DNA from: Pseudomonadota bacterium
GTDB lineage: Bacteria > Pseudomonadota > Gammaproteobacteria > Burkholderiales > Thiobacillaceae
Assembly: GCA_021836225.1 (NCBI GenBank)
Contig: JAKBJA010000088.1
Location: 1 to 30,330 of the forward strand
Direction: 5' to 3'
Length of the DNA: 30,330 nt
The notes under the pieces are model-generated. The model worked only from the letters and a program-made list of their open reading frames with translations. It searched no databases and was not told where the DNA came from. Of this stretch, positions 14,730-25,600 are shown piece after piece. How positions within the stretch are numbered: position 1 is the stretch's first letter; each line of letters starts with the position of its first letter. The translations under genes and the position numbers were made by a program.

Positions 14730-14746
14730 CACGTTTCGGTCGTCAA

Positions 14747-14818
14747 CGGGCAGTGCAATGCTGCCCGCGCGATGCTGAATACGGGGCAGTCCTTCGGGGC
14801 TGTCCCCTTTGTTTTTTT
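14747..14818 (+). terminator. Tandem hairpins and terminator
   Basis: A first stem, CGGGCAG (14747-14753) with CTGCCCG (14761-14767), is followed by a second, 14783-14807 (GGGGCAGTCC, TTCG, GGGCTGTCCCC with a one-base bulge) and TTTGTTTTTTT (14808-14818). The second is an intrinsic terminator for the 13278 gene. Confidence 0.9.
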
Positions 14819-14826
14819 GTGAGGGG

Positions 14827-14875
14827 CATCTGCACAAGCCCGCCGATCAACCCTAGGGGTGGGTTTGTGCAGATG
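14827..14875 (+). promoter_or_regulatory. Long inverted repeat in the leader of the TpsB gene
   Basis: CATCTGCACAAGCCC (14827-14841) pairs with GGGTTTGTGCAGATG (14861-14875), 15 bp with one G-T wobble; inside is ACCC-TAG-GGGT. It starts eight bases after the previous terminator and ends 19 bases before the ATG. It is an operator or an RNA structure governing translation of the transporter. Confidence 0.6.
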
Positions 14876-14894
14876 TGTCCTGATGTGGTGAACG

Positions 14895-16517
14895 ATGAAT
14901 AAAAAAACGGTGTGGATGCGGGGAGTGTTGCTGGTGGGTATCGGTCTGTGTGGACTGGGTGGTGCCCAGGCGCAGGAAGCTGCGCCGGGTGTTCCGGAAT
15001 CCCCGAGTCGGACCGAGGCCCGCGAGCAGGAAGCCACCTTCGACGTATTCGAATACCGGGTGGAAGGCACGACGCTGCTGCCGGTGGTGGTGGTCGAACA
15101 GGCGGTGTATCCGCACCTGGGCGAAAAGAAAACCCTCTCCGACGTGGAAAAGGCGCGCGAGGCGCTGGAGAAGGCTTATCACGGCGCGGGTTATCTCACC
15201 GTGCTGGTGAGCATTCCGCAGCAGAAGGTGGACGGCGGCCTGGTGAAGCTTGCCGTGACCGAGGCGCCGGTGGACCGGCTGCGCGTGGTGGAGTCGCGCT
15301 ATTTCAGCCTGGGTGAGATCCGGGCGGCCGCACCCGAGCTGGCCGAAGGCAATGTTCCTAACTTCCCGCAGATGCAGAAAGAGCTGGCGGCGCTCAATCG
15401 CAGCGGCGACCGCAAGATCACGCCGGTGCTGCGTCCCGGCAAGACGCCGGGCACGGTGGAAGTGGATATGAAAGTGCAGGATCAATTGCCCTTGCACGGC
15501 AATGTCGAACTCAACGACCGCTACAGCCAGGACACGACCAGGACGCGGCTGGCCGCCAACCTGCGCTGGGACAACCTGTGGCAGAAGCAGCATGGCCTGG
15601 GCATCACCGTGCAGACCGCGCCGGAGAACACCGACGAGAGCCGCGTGTTCTCGGCCAGCTATACCTGGCCGCTGGCATCCGGAAATTACCTGGCGCTGTA
15701 CGGCGTGAAATCGGATTCCGACGTGGCGGCGGTGGGCACGCTCAACGTGGTGGGCAGCGGCACGATTTTTGGCGCGCGCTACATCCTGCCGCTGCGCAGC
15801 CGCAGCGAGGGTTTCTTCCACACCGCCACCCTGGGTGCGGATTACAAGGACTTCGACCAGTCGGTGGCGCTCATCGACAGCGGTGATTTCAGCACGCCCA
15901 TCACCTACCTGCCCTTCACGCTCGGCTGGGACGGCACCTGGCTGTCTGAGGGCCGCACGACGAAAGCCGGGGTGGCATTCAATTTTCAGATGCGCGGCCT
16001 GGTCGCGGACGAACAGGAATTCGCCGACAAGCGCTACAAGGGGCGGCCGGACTATGCCTACCTGCGCGGCACATTCTCGCACGAGGAAACCTGGAAAACC
16101 GGATGGGCGCTGGAAGCGCGCGGCGGCTGGCAGATCGCCGCCCAACCACTGATCTCGAACGAGCAGTTTGCCATCGGCGGAGTCGACACGGTGCGCGGCT
16201 ATCTGGAGTCCGCCGCATTGGGCGAAAACGGTATTTCACTGAGCCTGGAAGCGCGCACGCCGAACTATGCCAAGAAGCTTGCCGAATCGCTGGACGATCT
16301 GCGCCTGCTGGCATTCGTCGACAGCGGTTATGTGCATGTGCGCCAGGCGATTACCGCCGACGACCGATTCACCCTGGCGGGTGCCGGCTTGGGCATGCGG
16401 CTCAAGGGCTGGCGCGGCGTATCGGCCGGGATCGACTGGGCAGTGGCACTGAAAACATTGGGCGACACCGAGCGCGGTGATAGCCGCGGGCACTTCAGGT
16501 TGGGCTACGAGTGGTGA
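14895..16517 (+). CDS. Two-partner secretion outer membrane transporter (TpsB, ShlB/FhaC/HecB family)
   Basis: A 540-residue outer membrane protein that exports its partner exoprotein across the outer membrane. Residues 1-26 are a signal peptide (LCGLGGAQAQ at the cut). Residues about 45-120 and 122-197 form two POTRA domains; FEYRVEGTTLLP starts the first, and YLTVLVSIPQQKVDGGLVKL ends it. The beta-barrel spans about 200-540, with GGVDTVRGYLE at about 429-439 carrying the conserved VRGY lid-loop motif. The final residues FRLGYEW end in an aromatic residue, as BAM substrates do. Length is typical (540-580). The ATG has only a weak binding site (GGTGA) and lies 19 bases after a long inverted repeat, suggesting translational control. 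The exoprotein gene follows 114 bases downstream. The two are evidently a pair. Confidence 0.94.
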   Translation: MNKKTVWMRGVLLVGIGLCGLGGAQAQEAAPGVPESPSRTEAREQEATFDVFEYRVEGTTLLPVVVVEQAVYPHLGEKKTLSDVEKAREALEKAYHGAGYLTVLVSIPQQKVDGGLVKLAVTEAPVDRLRVVESRYFSLGEIRAAAPELAEGNVPNFPQMQKELAALNRSGDRKITPVLRPGKTPGTVEVDMKVQDQLPLHGNVELNDRYSQDTTRTRLAANLRWDNLWQKQHGLGITVQTAPENTDESRVFSASYTWPLASGNYLALYGVKSDSDVAAVGTLNVVGSGTIFGARYILPLRSRSEGFFHTATLGADYKDFDQSVALIDSGDFSTPITYLPFTLGWDGTWLSEGRTTKAGVAFNFQMRGLVADEQEFADKRYKGRPDYAYLRGTFSHEETWKTGWALEARGGWQIAAQPLISNEQFAIGGVDTVRGYLESAALGENGISLSLEARTPNYAKKLAESLDDLRLLAFVDSGYVHVRQAITADDRFTLAGAGLGMRLKGWRGVSAGIDWAVALKTLGDTERGDSRGHFRLGYEW

Positions 16518-16536
16518 ATGAGCCGATCGGCTCATT
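16517..16536. promoter_or_regulatory. Perfect 20-bp palindrome, site 4
   Basis: AATGAGCC-GATC-GGCTCATT is a perfect palindrome whose first base is the last base of the TpsB stop codon. Its 18-base core matches sites 1-3. No T tract follows. It lies 95 bases before the exoprotein start and may control or attenuate its expression. The remaining leader (16537-16631) shows no recognised promoter. Confidence 0.6.
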
Positions 16537-16631
16537 CCGGATGACACAAGCAAGACGCGCCAGCCGGTTAAGGTAGGCAGGGCATATATCGTGCGGCTTC
16601 GGTTCGCCGGCGCACATAAAGGGAGAACCCC

Positions 16632-19600
16632 ATGAATCGCAACCGCTATCGGCTGATCTTCAGCACTTCCCTGGGCATGATGGTGCCGGTGGCAGAGATC
16701 GCGCGCAGCCGGGGCAAGTCCCACCAGGGCAGGGTGGCGAGCGGTTTCGCGCTGGCGCTGGTTCTGCTGACGGGTGGTGCGCAGGCCGAACTGCCGGTGC
16801 CGAGCGCCAATTTTGCGGCACCCGGAACCATTGCGAATTATCAGGCGAGTGGCACGCAGGCCTACATCAATCAGGTTGGCAATAAGGCCATTGTCAATTT
16901 CCAGACGGGCAACATCAGTGCTGGGCACGATCTTCAGGTGCGCCAGGTCGATGCTCTGATTACACAAAACCTGGTGCCGGGTGCTGCTTTTTCGCTGCTG
17001 GCCCGCATCCATGACAGTAACCCCACCGTAATTGCAGGCAGCATTTCGCAGGCCGCCGGACAGAAGGCCAATGTCATTCTGGTCAACAGCAACGGCATCG
17101 CCTTCATGGGCGGGTCGCAGGTGAACCTGAACAGTTTCACTGCGTCGACACTCAATATCGCCGACAACTTCATTCTCGATACCTTGCTGACCACCGATGG
17201 CCAACCGCAATTCGAGAATGCGCTGGGTGGCGGCGAGGCGCGCGGCTTCATCAAGGTATTCGAAAACGCGAGGATCAGTGCAGGAAGCCAGGGCAGGGTG
17301 ATGCTCATCGCGCCGACCGTGATCAACAAGGGCAAGGTCGAGGCGCCGGACGGGCAGGTGATCATGGCGGCGGGCTCGAAGGTTTTCCTGCGGACCGCCT
17401 CGGCGTATGGCGACGACAACGTGCGCGGCCTGCTGGTCGAGGTCGACAGTCCTGCGGGGCTGGCTGATTTCGATACCACCAATACCGACGTGAAGGATGG
17501 CCAGCTCGATGGCCAGGCGGTTGGACTGGCAAATCCAGCCGAGGACAAGCTGGGCCACGCGACCAACCTGGGCGAGCTTACGTCGCCACGCGGCAACGTG
17601 ACCATGGTGGGGTACGCGGTGAATCAGCAGGGCATTGCCCGTGCGACCACTTCGGTCGTGGCGAACGGATCGGTGTATCTGTTGGCCAAGGACCGCACCG
17701 TCGTTCCCGCTTCGATTCCCGATCAAACAAAAACCGGCAGCCGCTCGGAACGTGCGGGCCGCGTGGTCCTGGGCGCAAACAGCCTGACCGAGGTACTGCC
17801 CGACGTGGCCGATGCGACCGGTGCGCTGGATGGGACAACCGGGCAGGGCTTGCCAGACAAATCGCAGGTGCAGGTACTGGGGCAGGACATTCGCATGGAG
17901 AGTGGCGCGGTCATCGACGCCCCTTCCGGCGAGGTGAGTCTGGTCGCCATGGACCGGCCGGCGGATGCAAGTATCGATGGAACCAATCCCTTCAAGCTGG
18001 CTGCCAGCCCGATATCGGCCAATGCCCGTGTCCATATTGCCGATGGCGCGCGCATCAACGTGGCCGGTCTGGAGAACGTGCAGGTCTCGGCCGCGCGCAA
18101 CAGTGCGGAGGTCGAGTTGCGCGGCGATGAGCTGAAGGATTCCGCGATCAATCGGGAAGGCGCGCTGCGTGGCGAGAAGGTGTATGTCGATATCAACCGC
18201 GCGCTTGCCAACGCCAATGCGGGCAAATCGACACTGATCGCCAAGGACAGCCTGGAGAGCTATCAGGCCAAGCTGGAGCGGACCGTGGCCGAGCGCTCCA
18301 CCGCCGGCGGCCTGGTCGATATCAAGTCGCAGGGCGAAGCCATCCTGGAAAGCGGCGCGGTCGTCGACTTGTCGGGCGGCAGCGTTCAATACACGCCAGC
18401 CAGCGTGAAAACCACGCTATTGACGACAGGCGGGAAACTGGTCGATGTTGCGGATGCCAATGCGGAAATGCGCTATGACGGTATCGCCACGCGCTACGTC
18501 AGGGATTACGGCCGGTGGAATCGCCGGGAGGTGATCGACCTTGGCCAGAGCTACCGCTTCGATCCAGGTTACGTCGAGGGCAAGGACGCTGGTGCGTTGC
18601 AGATAGTCGGCATGGGCGCAACGGTCATGCAGGCCGATGTGATCGGCCGGACGACCACCGGAGAATTGCAGCGCGATGCCGGTCAGATCCCGGCGGGAGC
18701 GCGCTTGCGCTTCGGCAGCGATGCCGTGGCCGGCGACTACAAGCTCAATCAGCGGATTGAGGTCAGCAGCACGGCGGCCACCTTGCCCAGGAGCTTCGGG
18801 TTCGGCGATGCCTTGCCCACCGATTTGAAATCCGTTCTGGGACTCAATCCTGCGAGTGTGGGGGGGGGCAAGATCGCGCAGCTGGAAATTTTCAGCAACC
18901 AGGCGGCCGAGATCCGTGAGGCGCTGCGCACGCCACAGGGCGGCGGCGTGCAGATTACTGCACGCAGCGTGGACGTGGTGGCCGACGTCATCGCACAAGA
19001 GGGGCAGATAGCGTTCAATGCGCGTGCCAATCAGGCGAGCGGGACCATTCCGTCGAGCACACTGAATGTCACCGTCGGGGAGGGCGTAAGCCTGGCGGCG
19101 CGCGGCGAGTGGATCAACCAGTCGCCCGGCACGGGAACCCCCGCCTCGACCGGCGCCAGCATCGACGGCGGCAGCATCACGCTGTCCGCGGTGAACAATG
19201 TCGATCTCAGGGAAGGCTCGCATGTCGACGTCACGGGCGGCGGCCGGGTCAAGCCGGATGGAAAAATTGCCGGCGGCAAGGGTGGTGCGATCAAGCTGGA
19301 GGCCAATGCGGGCGTCGAGGCCACCAATCTGCAAACCGGCGCGGTCCAGCTTGCTGGCAAACTAAGCGGCTACGGCATGGCGCAGGGCGGCAGCCTGACC
19401 GTGTCGTCGGGCAGGATACAAATCGGTGGGGCGGAAGACACGACAGCGGGCGCACTCAATCTGGACAGCGATTTTGTGAATCGCGGCGGCTTCTCCGACA
19501 TTAAATTGACCGGGCGTGACGGCCTGACAGTGGCGGATGGCGTGTCGCTTGCGCCTGTTCAGCAGACGCTGGAACTGCAGCCGGGCTATACGTTGCAAGC

Positions 19601-22600
19601 GAGCGGTAGCCGGATCGAGGGTTTCTCCAAACGGGTGGCGCTGGAGCCGCGTCTGCGCAAGGCCGTGAACCTGACGCTTTCGGCTGATGCGGTGACACGG
19701 GGTGACGTGCGTATAGGCGAAGGCGCCCGGATCGATCTGGACGACAAGGCCAGGCTCGCGATCAATGCGGCGCATCGCATCGAAATCCAGGGCGGCTTGA
19801 GCACTCGCGGCGGGACGATTTCCGCCACGCTCAACCGCAGCACGGATCAGGCGTTCGATCCCGCCAGCACGATCTGGCTGGGTGATCAGGCGGTGCTGGA
19901 TGCATCGGGTGTCGCGCGTACCTATACCGATAGCCGTGGCCTAACCCAGGGCGATGTGCTGGCAGGCGGCACGGTCGCGCTCAACGCCCAGGTTGGCTAC
20001 GTGGTGACCGAGTCCGGCTCGAAAATCGACGTGTCCGGAGCGGCTCCGGTGCGGCTTGACGTACTCAATGAAGCGGGCGGCCTGGGCCGGGATATCGGCA
20101 GCGACGCGGGCTCGATTGCGATCGTCGCGCGTGAAGGCGCATTGCTCGATGGCACGCTTGCAGCCCGCGCGGGCGGCGATTCCAATCGCGGCGGATCGTT
20201 CGGCCTGACCTTAGGCGATAACGCAACACCCTCGGGAGCACATCACCCGGCGGGCCAGCGGGTGATCAGCCTGGCCGATGCGGTTCCGGCACAGGCAACG
20301 GGGCTTGCACCAGGCGGCGCGATGCCCGCTTCGGCGGATGGCCAGGCCAAACTGGGTGCGGCTGCGCTGGAAGCGGCCGGATTCGACCGGATTGCGCTCA
20401 AGAGCCGCGACGCGATCCGGCTTGAAAACGGGCTCGATCTCGGCGCCGGCCGCGCGTTGCCCTTGCGCGAAGTGACGCTGGACAGCCCGCGCATCGAGAC
20501 CGCTGGCGGGGATGCCTCGCTGCGCGCCGATGTCCTTCGGCTGGGCAACTACGATGACGGCCGCCAAAGCGTGGTCAACACGGCAACGCCAGGCAGCGGC
20601 ACCTTGACGGCTCAGGCGCGCCTGCTGGAATTGGCGGGCAAACAAACGCTCACCGGCATGGCGAACGTGGAACTCAAGGGGGAAGAGGAAATCCGGTTGG
20701 CCGGCGTGAGCGTCAATGGAACGCGCCCGGCAGGTAGTCTCACTAGCGCGGCCGACATGGTCTTCCACGGCGCGGTGGTCGCGCCCGCGACCTACGTACA
20801 GCACGCCATCCTGGCACCGGGCCACCGGGTCGAATTTACCCGCAACACGGATGGTCCGATCCAGCCGCTGTCCGCGCTCGGTAGCCTCAAGGTCGAGGCG
20901 GGCGATATTGTTCAGGGAGGCAACCTGTGGGCGCCGTTTGGCCAGATCGAGTTCAAGGCGAGCGGATCGCTCGTGTTCCAGGACGGTAGTCTCACCTCGG
21001 TGGCGGCCGAATCTGGAAGCCTGACGCCATTTGGAAAGGTGTTGAACGGGCAGGACTGGAAGTATGCAGTCGGATCGAAGTTGCTTGATCAGGACGAGTT
21101 CGCAGACAAGGCGATCCGTGTCGATGGCGCGACGGTCGACATGCAGGCGGGCGCAAAGGTCGCCCTCGCGGGCGGCGGCGATTTGCAGGCGTACGAATTT
21201 ACCGTGGGACCGGGGGGATCGCGCGACATCCTTGCCGATGCGAATACCTATGCCATCGTACCGGGCTACAAGCAGAATTTCGCACCGGGTGATGGGCAGG
21301 AGGGCTTCGACCGGACAAACGGCGAGGCGGTGTATTTGAGCGGTGTGGCTGGGCTGGCGGATGGTGTGTATACCCTACTGCCCGCGCACTACGCGCTGCT
21401 GCCTGGCGCCTACGCGGTCAAGCTCGACACGGGCATCAAGGATGTGATGCCCGGCCAGGCTTACAGCCGCCAGGACGGCGTGCGCATCGCGGCGGGCTAC
21501 GTCACCGATACGCGCACCGGCGCGCCGAAGGATGCGCGCTGGCAGGGCGTGCAGGTGCTGACGCATGAACAGGTGCGGGCGCGTTCCGAGTTCGCCCTCA
21601 CTCGCGCCTCGGACTTTTTCGCTGGCAGCCGAAACCGCCCGCAGGATGCCGGTCTGCTGTCGGTGAGCACAACCGGCAGCGGCGCGGACGCGCTGAAGCT
21701 CGATGCGATTTACGACTTCGCGGCAGGGTCGGACGGACGCGGCGCGCAGGTGGACATCAGCGCGCTGAAACTGGCCGTGACCAGCGGCGCGCCTGACGGA
21801 CCTGATCCGGAAGCCGTGGTATTAGACGTAAGTAAGCTCAACGCGCTGGGCGCGGAGAGCCTCTTAATCGGCGGCACGCGAACCCGCAGTGGCGACACCA
21901 CTACGCTGGCGGTGGGCGCGAACGAGGTGACGCTCGCCAACGACGCCGCCCATGCGCTGGAGGCGGGCGAAATCCTGCTGGCGGCAAAAGATACGCTGGA
22001 GCTCAAGTCGGGCAGCGCCATCGATGCGCAGGGCGACGCCGGCGACGCCGGCCATTACGAAATCGCAGGCAACGGCGCGTTTGTACGCGCGGCTTCCATG
22101 TCGGCCACCTTCAATCGCACCGGCAATCCGGACCGCTCGCAGGGAACCCTGATCGGCCAGGCGGACAGCACGATCACCGCTGCCGATTCGATCACGCTCG
22201 ACGCGACCCTGGGCAATGCCTTCAAAGGAGAAGCTAGGTTCCAGGTCAAGAAAGACGGCGTGACCCAGGCGGTCGCGGGCAATCTGGGCGTGGGAGCGAC
22301 GCGCGTGAATTTCGGCGCCGCGCCGTCAGGCGCAGAAGGCATTACCTACAGCCAGGACGAGCTTGATGCGCTCGATTTGAAATCACTGGCGCTTACCAGC
22401 TATTCCACTTTCGATCTCTATGGCGATGTGCGCGTCGGCCAACTCGACGCCGATGGCAAGCCCGTGATGAAAAATCTCACCTTGCAAGGCGCGGGCCTGG
22501 TGGGAATCGATAACGCCGGCAAGACCGCGCAGCTCAATGCGCAGAACCTCACGCTCGCCAATTCCGCTGCCACGACTTTCACGCCAGGCGGAACCCTGGG

Positions 22601-25600
22601 CAGCGGCGAACTGGCAGTCAAGGCGGATACGCTTGCGCTGGGCGCTGGAGACAAGGCGATCAAAGGATTCGACTCGGTCACCGTGACTGCGAATGAACTT
22701 GTCGCCGCCGCGGGCGTGGGCAAGCTCGATATCGATGCGCCAGCGACCCTGAACGTCGCGCGCATCAGCGGCGAGCGCGGCTCGGATCAGAGCCTGACAT
22801 CGGCCGGCGCCCTGACCGCGGCGCAGCGCGTCGCCGACCGCGTCCTTGCACCGGTCACCGTGCTGGGCGCCAAGTGGGCCCTGCAAGGCACCGGGGTCGA
22901 TTTCGATACCCGCGCCGAACTGCCATCGGGCAGCATCAAGTTCACCAGCACCGCCGGCGATGTCAGGCTGGGCGAAAACGCCAGGGTCGATGTCGCGGGG
23001 CGCGCGGTGCAGTTCTTCGATGTCAACAAGCCAAGCTGGGGCGGGTCTGCGGAATTTGCAAGCGAGACCGGCAATGTCGAGTTCGAGGCCGGTGCCAAGG
23101 TCGATGTGTCCGCTGCCGCGGGTGGCGACGCGGGCACGTTGATCGTGCGCGCGGCCAATGGCACCTTTACCCTGGCTGACGGCAGCGTCAACGGCGCATC
23201 ACCCGTGAATGCGGAGGGTCAGCGCGGAGAAGGCGCGCGCGTGGACATGGACACCGGCACGCTCACCAGCTTCTCCGCGCTCAACGCCGCGCTCAACAGC
23301 GGCGGTTTCGACGGCGGACGCGCCCTGCGCGTGCGCACCGGAGACGTGAACATTGCCGCCACCGACGCAGTCAAGGCGCATGACATCGAAATTGCTGCCG
23401 ACAATGGCATGCTCGACGTGGCGGGCGCGCTCGATGCCTCGGGCGAGGACGCAGGCCGTATCGAGTTGTTCGCCGGGAACGATGTGAATGTGCTTGCCAC
23501 GGCCAGGCTCAAGGCTGTTTCCAGCGGCTCGAACGAGGATGGCGGCGACATCGAGATCGGCACCCGCGATGGCAGCCTGGATCTTGTCGCTGGAAGCACG
23601 GTGGATGTGTCAGGCGGGGCGGGCGGCCAGGGCGGCACGGTGCTGCTGCGCGCGCCGCGCGCCAGCGGCGGTACCGATGTGGCCATTGCTGCGGTGGACA
23701 GCACGATCGCCGGTGCGCGTTCGATTGCGGTCGAGGCGGTGAAAAACTACGCCTATACGGGTAACAAGATCTTGGGCAGTTCGGATTTGGCCACGATCAC
23801 GTCGGACAATGACACCTTCGCCGCGTATCACGCAGGCATCAAGACCCGGTTGGGCAGGGCGGACGATCCTGGCTTTCACGTCCTTTCGGGCGTGGAAGTC
23901 AGTGCCACGGGCGACTTGACCCTGGCCAGTGACTGGAATCTTTCGACCGCGCGTGCGGGTGGCGAGACGGGCGTGCTGACTTTGAGTGCGGCGGGCAATC
24001 TCAACATCAACAGCAACCTGTCGGATGGGTTCAGCCATGCCACGCCGTGCACGACGGCAACATGCAATGCCACGAATCCAAGCCCGGCAACCTTGCTGGC
24101 AGACGAATCCTGGTCGTACCGCCTGGTCGCAGGCGCCGACCAGGGCGCGGCAAATCCACTTTCGGTGATTCGCAACGAGAGCGGCGGCAATGTGACGCTC
24201 GCTGCAGGCAAGCTCATCCGCACCGGTACGGGCGACATTCGCGTGGCGGCGGGCGGCAATATCGAGCTCAAGGACAACAAGGCCACGATTTACTCGGCGG
24301 GTCGAGCGGCAAGCGCACTCGACAACTTTACCAATCCGACCGCTGCGCAGTTCAGCCAGGGTGGCGGCGATGTCAGCCTGCTGGCGCTGGGCAACATCGC
24401 CAGCCCCAAGCGTTCGCTGCAGTTGTATTCCAACTGGCTGTTTCGCCAGGGCAGACTGAACAGTGACGGCACGGCGTATGAAACGGACTTGCAGCCGGCA
24501 TGGTGGGTGCGTTTCGACCAATTCCAGCAGGGTGTCGGCGCACTTGGAGGCGGTGACGTGAGCCTGGTGGCGGACGGCAAGGTCGAGAATGTGTCGGCCA
24601 GCACGCCGACCCAGGCGCGCATGGCATCGCCCACGCCCGTTGCCGGCGCGTTGCTCAAGACCGGAGGTGGCACGGTGCGGGTGGAAACCGGCGGCGATCT
24701 GCTCGGCGGCCAGTATTACGCCGACAACGGCGATCTGATCATCCGCGCGGGCGGCAAGTTCGATACCGGCGAGAAAGTCGGGAGTGGCGCGAGCGCCAAG
24801 CCGCTCTATACGATCCTCGCGCTGGGCGATGCGCAGGCAAAGGTCCAGGCGCAGGGTGACGTAAACATTCAGGCAGTACTTAATCCGCACCTCATCGTTC
24901 AATCGACAGGAACGAGTGGCAACATTGCTAACGCCTCTGATACCAAATGGAGTCTGTTTTCAACATACGGAGAAAATAGCGGCGTCTTGCTGAATAGCCT
25001 GAATGGTGTTGTGAAACAGCATGAGGCAACATTGATGACAAGCGCCTACAACTCGGCAGTTAATAACCCGCGTCTCAACTTTGATATGCGGCGACCGTTC
25101 TATACAACCAATATGCTGCGCATATTGCCTTCGAGTTTCTCTGCGACGGCGTATCAGGGAGATATATCTCTGGATATGCAGTCCGCCATTCTGAGCCCAG
25201 CGCCGACCGGAAACCTGACGCTGCTGGCTGCTGGAGGTGTGGCCATACCGGGCTCGGTGGTAATGAGCGACACGGAAAAATTACCCAGCCCCATCACGCC
25301 CGGGGAAGATGACGATCAATTTGGCGCTGGCAGCTTGCAATCGATTCTCCAACCGCCTCCACCCGCTGTAATTCCTGTGCATACCGGTGACACTGAACCT
25401 GTGCGCATATATGCAGTCGGCGGCGACGTGAGCGGTGCGGTCAACAAGTTCAACTTGAAACTGCCAAAGCAGACGCTGATTCGAGCCGGACGCGACATCG
25501 CGAATCTGGGCGTGAGTATCCAGCACGTCGATAGCGCCAATGTCAGCGTGCTTCAGGCTGGCCGGGATTTACGCTTCGAGAGCCGGGAAAGCAGGTCCCC

